64,000 nt of DNA from Burkholderia diffusa (GTDB lineage: Bacteria; Pseudomonadota; Gammaproteobacteria; Burkholderiales; Burkholderiaceae). The notes under the pieces were generated by a model, which worked only from the letters and a program-made list of their open reading frames with translations, searched no databases and had not been told where the DNA came from. The DNA is taken from positions 69,481 to 133,480 of the forward strand of contig NZ_CABVPN010000024.1 of assembly GCF_902499115.1 (NCBI RefSeq), in the 5' to 3' direction. Both the position numbers and the translations under genes were made by a program. Every line of letters begins with the position of its first letter. Position 1 is the first letter of the stretch. This document shows positions 28,278 to 36,955 of the stretch, piece after piece.

Positions 28278-29236
28278 GGGCTGACATGCATCAAGCTACC
28301 CCGCCCCTCCGACGCCTGCCTACCAGTCTGCTCATCGGCGCCACCCGCTTGTGGCGTGGCACACCGGATCGCCACGCCATTCCCAGTACGCCTGACCTGA
28401 TACAGCAGGAGCTGGGCGTACGGCGCGTGAACGACCAATGCGTCGAGTTGGCGCTTCAAGGCAACATCGTGCGGGATGTGTGGGCAAGCTCTATCGGCAA
28501 ATTTCTGCTCGTTGGGATTGGAGGAGCGGTCTATTTCTGGTCGATATCGACGCCCCCAATTACCGTTGATGTATGGGGCCTGCTCTTCCTTATGCCCTGT
28601 ATCGCCGTTGCCGCTTCCGTCGCGCTGTACATCTGCTTCCGAAACTTTTCTGGCCGCTTCAGGGGCAGCTTCGTGCGCCTCCATCGCGGCACACGAAAGC
28701 TCTATGTCGTCAGCCCCTACGATGAACATATCACGGCGCTGGACTGGGACGCCCTCCAGGCCTTCGTCGGCTACGTCCCGCTCGTCAGTACCGCAGGCTA
28801 TTCCGACCGCTATCCGCTCTACCTGATCGACATCGACACGGAGCGCACCCCGCCGCAGGAAATCTGCGTCTCCTGCGGCAATATGGGCTGGCGCGACCAG
28901 GGCGCATCTGCCCGACAGCTTTGGGATTATCTGCAGCTCTTCATGGACGAAGGCGCGGATGCACTACCCAAGCCTCCGCCCATACCGCCGCGCCTGTCAC
29001 GCAAGCAGACCTTCCTGCGCTGCTACCGCGATTGGGCCACCAAGTTCCGCACCGACCTGCCCACCGCCAAGAACTGGCTGAGCAAGCCGTGGCTCGTGCT
29101 CGGCAAGCTGATCTGGCTCGTCTGCATGGTCTTCCCTGACAGCCTCGCCGAGGTCATCGAATACAACGTGCCTTACGCGCGGTTCCCGCACGAGATCGAC
29201 GCGCTTTGTGGCTTAGCGGACGACGACGAGACCTAA
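28274..29236 (+). CDS. Putative T6SS immunity membrane protein, array copy 5 (type A, terminal)
   Basis: 320 residues; start MRADMHQATPP, NDQC and the type A helices, with only about three base changes across the membrane region compared with copies 1 and 3. The tail differs: after CGLADDDET the frame stops, lacking the AAEPPRVEA ending shared by copies 1-4. This natural 3' end suggests copy 5 carries the ancestral terminus and that copies 1-4 descend from internal duplication. It ends 158 bases before the PAAR gene. Confidence 0.8.
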   Translation: MRADMHQATPPLRRLPTSLLIGATRLWRGTPDRHAIPSTPDLIQQELGVRRVNDQCVELALQGNIVRDVWASSIGKFLLVGIGGAVYFWSISTPPITVDVWGLLFLMPCIAVAASVALYICFRNFSGRFRGSFVRLHRGTRKLYVVSPYDEHITALDWDALQAFVGYVPLVSTAGYSDRYPLYLIDIDTERTPPQEICVSCGNMGWRDQGASARQLWDYLQLFMDEGADALPKPPPIPPRLSRKQTFLRCYRDWATKFRTDLPTAKNWLSKPWLVLGKLIWLVCMVFPDSLAEVIEYNVPYARFPHEIDALCGLADDDET

Positions 29237-29394
29237 CCCGATGTCACTACGTGCCCCTGCGTGACCTGTTGAAAGCGCGTCCTGATGCTTGCTCACGTGG
29301 AAGATCGGCGAAGTGATGCGGAACGGATGACATGCAACCACCCGATTACCGAAGCAAGCGTCCGGTACGGGAAACAAAAGAGGAGCCTCGAACT

Positions 29395-29661
29395 ATGGCT
29401 AATGGAGCGATTCGCTTGGGAGACCGTCATTCCGGTGGAGGCACCATGACAGAAGCCACCGGCTTTCCGGTGGACGGTGTCCCGCAATGCCTCATGGGCG
29501 ACACGGCAGAATGTCCCACGCATAACGGGACATTCCCGCTGGTATCCGGCGGCGATCAATTTGCACTGTGTGATGGGCGCCCGCTGATTTTCGAGCCAGC
29601 ACAACTGGCCTGTGGCTGCTATGTGATGTCGTCATGCACCGGGCACTACGCCAAGGTGTAG
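29395..29661 (+). CDS. PAAR-domain protein (T6SS tip)
   Basis: 88 residues starting MANGAIRLGDRHSGGGTM, the standard PAAR opening. Later QCLMGDTAECPTHNG, with HNG, and a metal-binding-type Cys/His set (CPTH, CGCY, CTGHY) complete a single short PAAR domain without a toxin extension. AGGAG lies nine bases upstream of the chosen ATG; an upstream in-frame Met would add 21 unrelated residues. PAAR proteins cap the VgrG trimer, so this gene closes the island that began with vgrG and gives a full vgrG-adaptor-effector-immunity-PAAR module. Confidence 0.9.
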   Translation: MANGAIRLGDRHSGGGTMTEATGFPVDGVPQCLMGDTAECPTHNGTFPLVSGGDQFALCDGRPLIFEPAQLACGCYVMSSCTGHYAKV

Positions 29662-30104
29662 GTCGGGCATCGCGGATGCCTCGCCGCTGCTCAAGGGTAA
29701 CTATCGTCACGAACAGGTCATGCCAACTACCTTCACGCCCCGGTATTTTTTGATAATCAAGGGCAATTTCATCCGATTTTCTGCGGCGGATTCGGCATCC
29801 AAATCAATCGTTGGTACGTGAATAAGAAGTGGCTAAGACAGGAAAAATAGACAGGACAAGATACTTCCCAAGGGCGAAGCATGGGGGGCAGCCAGGCTCC
29901 GGACATTTGGACGGCTCGACGGCTACCTCGTTGGTAGTGAGTGAACCGCTTGGCTTTCCGAGCGATGACGATTCAGGCTTTTTGCGTGAAGTATGATCAA
30001 CGTTTGAACCGCCGACACACCTGCCCGGCACGCACACGCGACGTCTGGCACACTGACGATTCGTGCGCGCGGCCCACGCGCTCGCACCCCAATTCAACGC
30101 TCCG
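29662..30104. other. Right border of the T6SS island: coding-like scraps
   Basis: 443 bases, A/T-richer up to about 29990. Two plus-strand scraps look protein-like: one containing FFDNQGQFHPIFCGGFG and ending at a TAG near 29850, and one ending in GFPSDDDSGFLREV and a TGA near 29997. Neither has a convincing start or family. They may be leftovers of a further effector or immunity gene. Composition returns to GC-rich just before lhr. Confidence 0.35.
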
Positions 30105-33100
30105 ATGGACGTCACCGCTACCCGCCCTGCCGCCAGTGCGCTCGACGTGTTCCACCCGGCCGTCGCCGCGTGGTTCCGGCGCACGTTCGCCGCGCCCACC
30201 GGCGCGCAGGCGCTCGCGTGGCCGCACATCAAGGCCGGCCGGTCGACGCTTGTCGCCGCGCCGACCGGCTCCGGCAAGACGCTCACCGGGTTTCTGTGCG
30301 CGCTCGACGACCTCGTGCGCGATGCGCTCGCGCACGACGGCGCGCTGCCCGACGCGACGCTCGTCGTCTATGTGTCGCCGCTGAAGGCGCTGTCGAACGA
30401 CATCCACGTAAACCTCGACGCGCCGCTCGCCGGCATCGCCGAGTCGCTCGCGCAACTCGGCCTGCCGGTGCCGGCGATCCGCACCGCCGTGCGCACCGGC
30501 GACACCACGCAGGCCGAACGCGCGGCGCTGCGCAAGCGCGCGCCGCACATCCTCGTGACGACGCCGGAGTCGCTATACGTGCTGCTGTCGTCCACGTCGG
30601 GGCGGCAGATGCTGTCGAACGTGCGTTCGGTGATCGTCGACGAGATTCACGCACTGGCATCGTCCAAGCGCGGCAGCCACCTCGCGCTGTCGCTCGAACG
30701 CCTCGACGCATTGACCGGCCGCGCGCTGCCGCGCATCGGGTTGTCGGCCACGCAGAAACCGATCGACGCGGTCGCGCGTTTCCTGGTCGGCGGCCCGGCC
30801 GACGCGCCGCGCGACTGCACGATCGTCGACACGGGCCACACGCGCGAGCGCGACCTCGCGCTCGAACTGCCGAACGTGCCGCTCGAACCGGTGATGGCGA
30901 CTGACGTGTGGGAACAGGTGTACGACCGCATCGCCGCGCTCGCGGCCGCGCATCGCACGACGCTCGTGTTCGTGAACACGCGGCGCACCGCGGAGCGCAT
31001 GGCGCGCCATCTCGCCGACCGTCTCGGCAAGGACGCGATCGCGGCGCATCACGGCAGTCTCGCGAAGGAGCATCGCTTCGAAGCCGAGCAACGGCTCAAG
31101 CGCGGCGAATTGAAACTGCTCGTCGCGACCGCGTCGCTCGAACTCGGCATCGACATCGGCGACGTCGATCTCGTGTGCCAGGTCGGTTCACCGCGCGGGA
31201 TCGCGCCGTTCCTGCAGCGCGTCGGCCGCTCGGGTCACCATGTCGGCGGCGTGCCGAAGGGCCGCCTGTTCCCGCTGTCGCGCGACGAGCTGGTCGAATG
31301 CGCAGCGCTGCTCGACTGCGTGCAACGCGGCGAGCTCGACGCGTTGCGGATTCCCGAAGCGCCGCTCGACGTGCTCGCGCAGCAGATCGTCGCCGAAGTC
31401 GCCTGCGCGGAATGGCAGGAGGACGCGCTGTACGCGAGCTTCACGCGCGCCGCGCCCTATGCACGCTTGTCGCGGGAACGCTTCGACGACGTGATGAAGA
31501 TGCTCGCGGAAGGCTTCACGAGCCGGCGCGGCGTGCGCGGCGCGTATCTGCATCGCGACGTGGTCGGTGGCACGGTGCGCGGGCGCCGCAACGCGATGAT
31601 GACCGCGACGACGTCGGGCGGCACGATTCCCGACATGGCCGACTACGCGGTGCTGCTGGAACCCCAGGGCCTCCAGGTCGGCACGGTCAACGAGGATTTC
31701 GCGATCGAGAGCCTCGCGGGCGACGTGTTCCAGCTCGGCAACCAGTCGTACCGGATCATTCGCGTGGAAACGGGCCGCGTGCGTGTCGAGGACGCGCAGG
31801 GCCAGTCGCCGAGCATTCCGTTCTGGCTCGGCGAGGCGCCCGGGCGCAGCGACGAATTGTCGGCGGCGGTCGGCCGGCTGCGCGCGCGGCTCGACGGGCT
31901 GTTCGCCGAAGGCGATCGGCCCGCGAAGGCCGGTGGACGCAAGCACACGAGCGGCGACGCGGCCGGCAAGACGGGCACGCGCGGCAACGCCAGGCAAGCG
32001 GCACAAGCCCGTGCCGCCGCCGATTCGCCCAACGATGCCGTCGGCACCGCGATCGAACCGGCCGAAAGCCGTCTCGCGCCGGCGCTGCGCTGGCTCGTCG
32101 ACGATCTACATCTGTCTCCCGATGCGGCCCGCCAGATCGTCGACTACCTCGCGCGCACGCGCGCGGCGCTCGGCGCACTGCCAACGCAGGACACGCTCGT
32201 GATGGAGCGCTTCTTCGACGAATCGGGCGGCACGCAGCTGGTGATCCATTCACCGTTCGGCAGCCGCATCAACCGCGCGTGGGGGCTCGCGCTGCGCAAG
32301 CGCTTCTGCCGCAGTTTCAACTTCGAGCTGCAGGCGGCCGCGACCGACGACGCGATCATTCTGTCGCTGTCGCTCGCGCACAGCTTCGCGCTCGACGAAG
32401 TGTGGCGCTACCTCCGCTCGGCCAGCGCCGAGCACGTGCTGGTCCAGGCGCTGCTCGACGCACCGATGTTCGGCGTGCGCTGGCGCTGGAACGCGACGAC
32501 CGCGCTCGCGCTGCCGCGCTTCACCGGCGGCCGGCGCACCGCGCCGCAGCTGCAGCGGATGAAGAGCGAGGACCTGCTCGCGACCGTGTTCCCCGACCAG
32601 GTCGCGTGCCTCGAGAACATCGTCGGCGAACGCGAGATCCCGCATCATCCGCTCGTCGACCAGACGCTCGACGATTGCCTGCACGACGCGATGGATACCG
32701 ACGGCTGGCTCGCGCTGCTGCGCCGGATCGAAAGCGGCGCGATCGAGCTGATCGCGCGCGACCTGCCCGCGCCGTCGCCGCTGGCGGCCGAGATACTGAA
32801 CGCGAAGCCCTATGCGTTCCTCGACGACGCGCCGCTCGAGGAGCGCCGCACGCAGGCCGTGCAGTCGCGCCGCTGGAGCGATCCCGAATCGGCCGACGAT
32901 CTCGGCGCGCTCGACGCCGACGCGATCAACGCGGTGCGCGACGAAGCATGGCCGCTCGTGCGCGATGCCGACGAAATGCACGACGCACTGCTCACGCTCG
33001 CCTGCGTCGCCGACAGCGAAGCGCGCGCGCACGACGGCTGGCCCGAGCGGCTCGCGGAACTGGCCGAACGCCGGCGCGCGACGAAACTCGTCACGCCGGA

Positions 33101-34604
33101 CGGCGCAGCGGTGTGGGTGCCGGTCGAACGGCTGGTCTGCATGCGCGCGCTGCACCCCGACGCACGCGTCGCGCCCGCGCTGAAGGTGCCCGCCGCCTGC
33201 GCGCAACCATGGGAAGCCGATGCCGCGCTCGTCGATGTGATCCGCGCGCGGCTGACCGGCTTCGGGCCGCTGATGCTCGACGCGATCGCACGGCCACTCG
33301 GCCTGCCGTCCGCGCAGGTTGCAACTGCGCTTGCGGCACTGGAGCGCGAAGGCTACGTGATGCGCGGCCGCTTCACGCCGGGCGCGACGACCGACGAATG
33401 GTGCGAACGCCACCTGCTCGCCCGCATTCATCGCTACACGGTCAAGCGGCTGCGCCGCGAGATCGAACCGGTCGAGCGCGCCGATTTCATGCGCTTCCTG
33501 TTCCACTGGCAGCACCTGACGCCCGACACGCGCGGCACGGGCCGCGACGCGCTCGCGGCCGTCGTCGCGCAGCTCGAAGGCTACGAAGCCGCGGCGAGCG
33601 CATGGGAAGACGCGCTGCTGCCCGCGCGCCTGACCGACTACACGGCAGGCGGCCTCGACGAGCTGTGCCGCTCGGGCAAGCTCGTGTGGACCCGAATCGG
33701 CGCGCCGGCCCGCGCGGCCGGCGCCCCCGTGAAAACGACGCCAGTCGTGCTGCTGCCGCGCCGCCACCTCGGTGCATGGCAGGCGCTGCGCGACGCGGAC
33801 CCGCAACCGGCGCTGTCCGCGCGCGCGACGCAGGTGCGCGACGCACTCGCCACGCATGGTGCGATGTTCTTCGACGCGCTGCTCGACGAACTGCACATGC
33901 TGCCCGTCGAACTCGAACAGGCGCTCGGCGAACTCGTGTCGGCCGGCCTCGTGAATGCGGACAGCTTCGCCGGGCTGCGCGCGCTGTTGAAGCCCGCGGT
34001 CAAGCGCAGCGCGACGTATGCGCCGCGCACGCGGCGCGGCGGCGCGCTGATCGGCGGGATGGACGACGCCGGCCGCTGGGCGCTCGTGCAACGCGCCTCG
34101 GCACCGGACAATGCGCCCGCACCGAAGCGCGGCCCGGCCGCGATCGATCCCGACGCACTCGAACATATCGCCTGGACGCTGCTGCGCCGCTACGGCGTGG
34201 TGTTCTGGCGGCTGCTCGAACGCGAGGCCGACTGGCTGCCGAGCTGGCGCGAACTCGTGCGCGTGCTGCAACGTCTCGAAGCGCGCGGCGAGATTCGCGG
34301 CGGACGCTTCGTCGCGGGGCTCGCGGGCGAGCAGTTCGCGCTGCCGGAAGCGATCCCGATCCTGCGCGAACTGCGTCGCCAACCGGGCGACGGGCAGTAC
34401 GTGTGCGTGACGGGCGCCGATCCGCTGAACCTGGCCGGCACGTTGTTGCCCGGGGACAAGGTGCCCGCGCTGGCCGGCAATCGCGTGCTGTTCCGCGATG
34501 GCGTGCCGGTCGCGTCGCTCGTATCGGGCACGTTCCACTACGTGCCCGAGCTGCCGCCCGCTGCACGCGAGGATGCGCGGCTGCGGCTCGCTCGCCGCTA
34601 CTGA
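30105..34604 (+). CDS. lhr: Lhr-type superfamily 2 DNA helicase
   Basis: 1499 residues, the size of bacterial Lhr. Helicase motifs in order: Q-motif region PTGAQALAWPHI (about 26-37), motif I APTGSGKT (about 50-57), motif II VDEIHALASSKRG (DEIH about 178), motif III GLSATQKP, motif IV TTLVFVNTRRTAERM, motif V TASLELGIDIGDVD and motif VI QRVGRSGHH (about 370). A large winged-helix and Lhr-core C-terminal region follows. Lhr is a 3'-5' ATP-dependent DNA translocase linked to DNA repair. The ATG giving MDVTATRPAAS was chosen because upstream codons are Arg-rich and unlike the family start. Confidence 0.93.
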   Translation: MDVTATRPAASALDVFHPAVAAWFRRTFAAPTGAQALAWPHIKAGRSTLVAAPTGSGKTLTGFLCALDDLVRDALAHDGALPDATLVVYVSPLKALSNDIHVNLDAPLAGIAESLAQLGLPVPAIRTAVRTGDTTQAERAALRKRAPHILVTTPESLYVLLSSTSGRQMLSNVRSVIVDEIHALASSKRGSHLALSLERLDALTGRALPRIGLSATQKPIDAVARFLVGGPADAPRDCTIVDTGHTRERDLALELPNVPLEPVMATDVWEQVYDRIAALAAAHRTTLVFVNTRRTAERMARHLADRLGKDAIAAHHGSLAKEHRFEAEQRLKRGELKLLVATASLELGIDIGDVDLVCQVGSPRGIAPFLQRVGRSGHHVGGVPKGRLFPLSRDELVECAALLDCVQRGELDALRIPEAPLDVLAQQIVAEVACAEWQEDALYASFTRAAPYARLSRERFDDVMKMLAEGFTSRRGVRGAYLHRDVVGGTVRGRRNAMMTATTSGGTIPDMADYAVLLEPQGLQVGTVNEDFAIESLAGDVFQLGNQSYRIIRVETGRVRVEDAQGQSPSIPFWLGEAPGRSDELSAAVGRLRARLDGLFAEGDRPAKAGGRKHTSGDAAGKTGTRGNARQAAQARAAADSPNDAVGTAIEPAESRLAPALRWLVDDLHLSPDAARQIVDYLARTRAALGALPTQDTLVMERFFDESGGTQLVIHSPFGSRINRAWGLALRKRFCRSFNFELQAAATDDAIILSLSLAHSFALDEVWRYLRSASAEHVLVQALLDAPMFGVRWRWNATTALALPRFTGGRRTAPQLQRMKSEDLLATVFPDQVACLENIVGEREIPHHPLVDQTLDDCLHDAMDTDGWLALLRRIESGAIELIARDLPAPSPLAAEILNAKPYAFLDDAPLEERRTQAVQSRRWSDPESADDLGALDADAINAVRDEAWPLVRDADEMHDALLTLACVADSEARAHDGWPERLAELAERRRATKLVTPDGAAVWVPVERLVCMRALHPDARVAPALKVPAACAQPWEADAALVDVIRARLTGFGPLMLDAIARPLGLPSAQVATALAALEREGYVMRGRFTPGATTDEWCERHLLARIHRYTVKRLRREIEPVERADFMRFLFHWQHLTPDTRGTGRDALAAVVAQLEGYEAAASAWEDALLPARLTDYTAGGLDELCRSGKLVWTRIGAPARAAGAPVKTTPVVLLPRRHLGAWQALRDADPQPALSARATQVRDALATHGAMFFDALLDELHMLPVELEQALGELVSAGLVNADSFAGLRALLKPAVKRSATYAPRTRRGGALIGGMDDAGRWALVQRASAPDNAPAPKRGPAAIDPDALEHIAWTLLRRYGVVFWRLLEREADWLPSWRELVRVLQRLEARGEIRGGRFVAGLAGEQFALPEAIPILRELRRQPGDGQYVCVTGADPLNLAGTLLPGDKVPALAGNRVLFRDGVPVASLVSGTFHYVPELPPAAREDARLRLARRY

Positions 34605-34735
34605 CATCGGCTGACACGCGGCACGTCGCGGACTACTGAACGCCGTGCCGCATCGCCGCGCCCGTTCGGGTAGCATCGAGCGATTCACCGCGCGGCCGAC
34701 CGCGCCCAGAACAAGCCTTCCGGAGACTGCCCTTC

Positions 34736-36010
34736 ATGTCCTCGCATGCCGATTCGCCCGCCGCTCATCACGCGGGCTCGCTGACGATTTTCCAGGGTGC
34801 CGCGTTGTATATCGGCGCGGTGCTCGGCACCGGTGTGATTGCGTTGCCCGCGCTCGCCGCCGAGGTCGCAGGCCCTGCGTCTCTACTTGCGTGGGCCGCG
34901 CTCGTCGTGCTGTCGGGGCCGCTTGCGGCCACCTTCGCCGCACTCGGCGCGCGCTATCCGGACGCGGGCGGCGTATCGACCTACGCGCGACGCGCGTTCG
35001 GGCCGAAGGCCGCGGCGATCGTCGGCTGGTGTTTCTATTTCGCGGTGCCGGCCGGTGCGCCGGCCGCCGCGATGTTCGGTGGCGCGTACGTCGCGGCCGT
35101 CACGGGCGGGGGGCATACGACGGTCATCGTCACGGCTGCCGCGCTGATCGGGACGGTGTCGGCCGCGAATGCGTTCGGCGTCACGGTGTCGGGCCGCATG
35201 CAGCTGGTGCTGTCGGCGCTGCTCGTCGCGCTGCTGCTGGCCGCCGTGCTCGCATCCGCGCCACATGCGCGCACGGCGAACCTGCATCCGTTCGCGCCGC
35301 ACGGGTGGCTCGCGGTCGGCCAGGCTGCCGCACTGCTCGTGTGGAGCTTCGCGGGCTGGGAAGCGATCACGCACCTCGCGGCCGAATTTCGCCGACCCGC
35401 GCACGACATGCCGCGTTCGGCCGGCATCGCCGTCGTGGTCGTCGGCTTCCTGTATCTGTCGGTCGCGGCCGCGAGCGTGACGGTGCTCGGGCCGTCGGCC
35501 GGCGCGTCCGGTGCGCCACTTGCGGAACTGATCGCGGGCGGCATCGGCGGTCATGCGCAGGTGCTGGCGGCCGCGGCTGCGCTGCTGCTGACGCTCGGCA
35601 CGATGAATGCGTATTTCGCGGGCGCGGCCAAGCTCGGCGCGGCGCTCGGGCGCGACGGCGCACTGCCGGCGTGGCTCGCACAAGGCAGCCAGGTCGGCGG
35701 CGTGCCGCGCCGCAGCCTCGGCGTGATCGCGATGCTGGCGGCCGTCGCGCTGGCCGCGACGACGCTCTCGAACGTCGGGCCGAAGCCGCTCGTGCTCGTC
35801 ACGTCCGGATGCTTCGTGATGGTGTACGGGCTCGGCGCGGCCGCCGCGCTGAAACTGCTGCCGCGCGGCGGCATCGCGTATCGCTGCGCGTGGATTTCGC
35901 TCGTCGCCGTCGCCGGGCTGTTCCTGACGACCGGATGGTATTTCCTGTGCCCGCTGCTGCTCGCGGGCGGTGCGCTGCTGTATCTGCGGATGGCCGGACA
36001 GCGCACGTGA
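34736..36010 (+). CDS. APC superfamily amino-acid permease (YjeH-like)
   Basis: 424 residues with about twelve hydrophobic helices. Helix 1 carries GAALYIGAVLGTGVIALPALA, with the unwound GxG segment used for substrate binding in the APC fold. WSFAGWEAITHLAAEF (helix 6 region) is also conserved in YjeH-like exporters and importers of neutral amino acids. It is a monocistronic inner-membrane protein 131 bases after lhr. A CCGGAGACTG stretch precedes the ATG as the likely ribosome site. Substrate and direction of transport cannot be read from sequence. Confidence 0.88.
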   Translation: MSSHADSPAAHHAGSLTIFQGAALYIGAVLGTGVIALPALAAEVAGPASLLAWAALVVLSGPLAATFAALGARYPDAGGVSTYARRAFGPKAAAIVGWCFYFAVPAGAPAAAMFGGAYVAAVTGGGHTTVIVTAAALIGTVSAANAFGVTVSGRMQLVLSALLVALLLAAVLASAPHARTANLHPFAPHGWLAVGQAAALLVWSFAGWEAITHLAAEFRRPAHDMPRSAGIAVVVVGFLYLSVAAASVTVLGPSAGASGAPLAELIAGGIGGHAQVLAAAAALLLTLGTMNAYFAGAAKLGAALGRDGALPAWLAQGSQVGGVPRRSLGVIAMLAAVALAATTLSNVGPKPLVLVTSGCFVMVYGLGAAAALKLLPRGGIAYRCAWISLVAVAGLFLTTGWYFLCPLLLAGGALLYLRMAGQRT

Positions 36011-36094
36011 TCGCGCGCCGGTGCCCGTGTGCGGACGAGCGTGCGCCCGTCGCCGCGATGCACCGGCCCGCCGCGCGCCGCTTCGCCCGGCGCG

Positions 36095-36391
36095 TCAGGC
36101 GGGCACGAGTTCGAAGCTGAGCCGTTTGCCGAGCGCGGTGGCGGCGCTCGCGAGCGTCGCGAGCGTGAGGCTCGTATCGGTTTCGTCGAGCAGCCGGTTG
36201 AGCGCGGCGCGACTGGTCTTCATCCGCGCGGCCATCGCGGTTTTCGTGATGTGCTGCGCCTTCATTTCCTGCCCGATCTGCCACGCGATCACGCGCTTGA
36301 TCGCGGTGGCGGTGGCCGCTTCGAGGTGGCCGTCATCCTCGAGGAATGTGTCGAAGTCGCTGCCGATATGCGGGTTGTTCGTGGTCGTCAT
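36095..36391 (-). CDS. XRE-family antitoxin (HigA-like)
   Basis: 98 residues; MTTTNNPHIGSDFDTFLED then a helix-turn-helix: AIKRVIAWQIGQEMKAQ, ITKTAMAARMKTSRAALNRL, DTSLTLATLASAATALGK. The order is typical of short XRE/HigA-type antitoxins, which bind toxin and operator DNA. GGAG lies five bases before the ATG, and an upstream Met would add 16 unlikely residues. It is downstream of the toxin gene with 70 bases between, the toxin-first order of higBA loci. Confidence 0.85.
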   Translation of the reverse strand: MTTTNNPHIGSDFDTFLEDDGHLEAATATAIKRVIAWQIGQEMKAQHITKTAMAARMKTSRAALNRLLDETDTSLTLATLASAATALGKRLSFELVPA

Positions 36392-36461
36392 GAGTACTCC
36401 AGTGCATGGCGTTGCCGGCCGACCCATCGCCGATCTCATGCGGCGGCGCGGCCGGGGGAAT

Positions 36462-36821
36462 TCAGATGGCGCGCGTCAGCGCTTTCAGCCGCGCGACGGT
36501 CACGTCTAGATCGTCGGACGGCGTGGCCTGCGACTGCTTGAAGAACGCATGCAGCAGCACCATCGTGTCGCCGACGATCGTGAACAGCACGCGCGCGCTT
36601 CGCCGCGGCAGCATCACGCGGATTTCCCAAAGATCCGCCGACATCTTCCGGACCAGCGGCATGCCCAGCGGCCAGCCGAGTTGAACGGTCTTGATCTCTT
36701 CGCCGATCATCCTGCGCTCGATCTGCCCGAGCGCCTCCAGCCATTCGCGCACCGGCTCGTTACCACGCGCGGTGCGGAAGAACCGCACGCCGAGCGTGAT
36801 CTGAATCTGCTGTCTCGCCAT
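36462..36821 (-). CDS. HigB/Gp49-like RelE-superfamily toxin
   Basis: 119 residues. The phage-derived Gp49 (HigB) pattern is present: F-R-T-x-R-G-N-E-P-V-R-E-W-L near residue 15, DLWEIRVMLPRRSARVLFTI in the middle and LLHAFFKQSQATP towards the C-terminus (the conserved HaFxKKtqktP box). Toxins of this family cleave mRNA on the ribosome. The Met at 36821 gives the normal family length; an upstream in-frame TTG at 36863 would add 14 residues. It precedes the antitoxin gene on the same strand and forms a probable type II toxin-antitoxin pair. Confidence 0.85.
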   Translation of the reverse strand: MARQQIQITLGVRFFRTARGNEPVREWLEALGQIERRMIGEEIKTVQLGWPLGMPLVRKMSADLWEIRVMLPRRSARVLFTIVGDTMVLLHAFFKQSQATPSDDLDVTVARLKALTRAI

Positions 36822-36955
36822 CGTCGTGTCATCGAGCGTATCAAAAACGGTACGATATGCCAAGCATGACGAGACCCGCTACTGACCGAACGGCTAACGA
36901 ATGGAGGTGAAAGAACGACGGCCGGACACCACCCGCCCACGCCCTGCCCGGTGTC

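Larger units (their letters stand above)
24378..29236 (+). repeat. Tandem array of five paralogous genes in A-B-A-B'-A order
   Basis: Gene starts are spaced 968, 968, 980 and 980 bases; like-to-like spacing is 1936 and 1960 (A to A) and 1948 (B to B'). Type markers alternate along the whole gene: MHQ versus MRQ at the N-terminus (copy 1 has its own), NDQC versus NAQC, FSGR versus FAGR, and CGLADE/CGLADD versus CGMADE at the end. This is best explained by duplication of a two-gene unit, plus conservation or conversion of the shared parts. Confidence 0.85.

Noticed and set aside
24378..29236. The tandem array being only an assembly artefact
   Set aside because: Copies 2 and 4 have clearly different membrane segments and copy 5 has its own 3' end, so at least the A, B, B' and terminal copies are distinct. 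Exact copy number still needs long reads.
36835..36863. Promoter TTGGCA-N17-TACGCT in front of the HigB-like gene
   Set aside because: The -10 box matches only three of six positions and would leave a leader of about seven bases; too weak to annotate.
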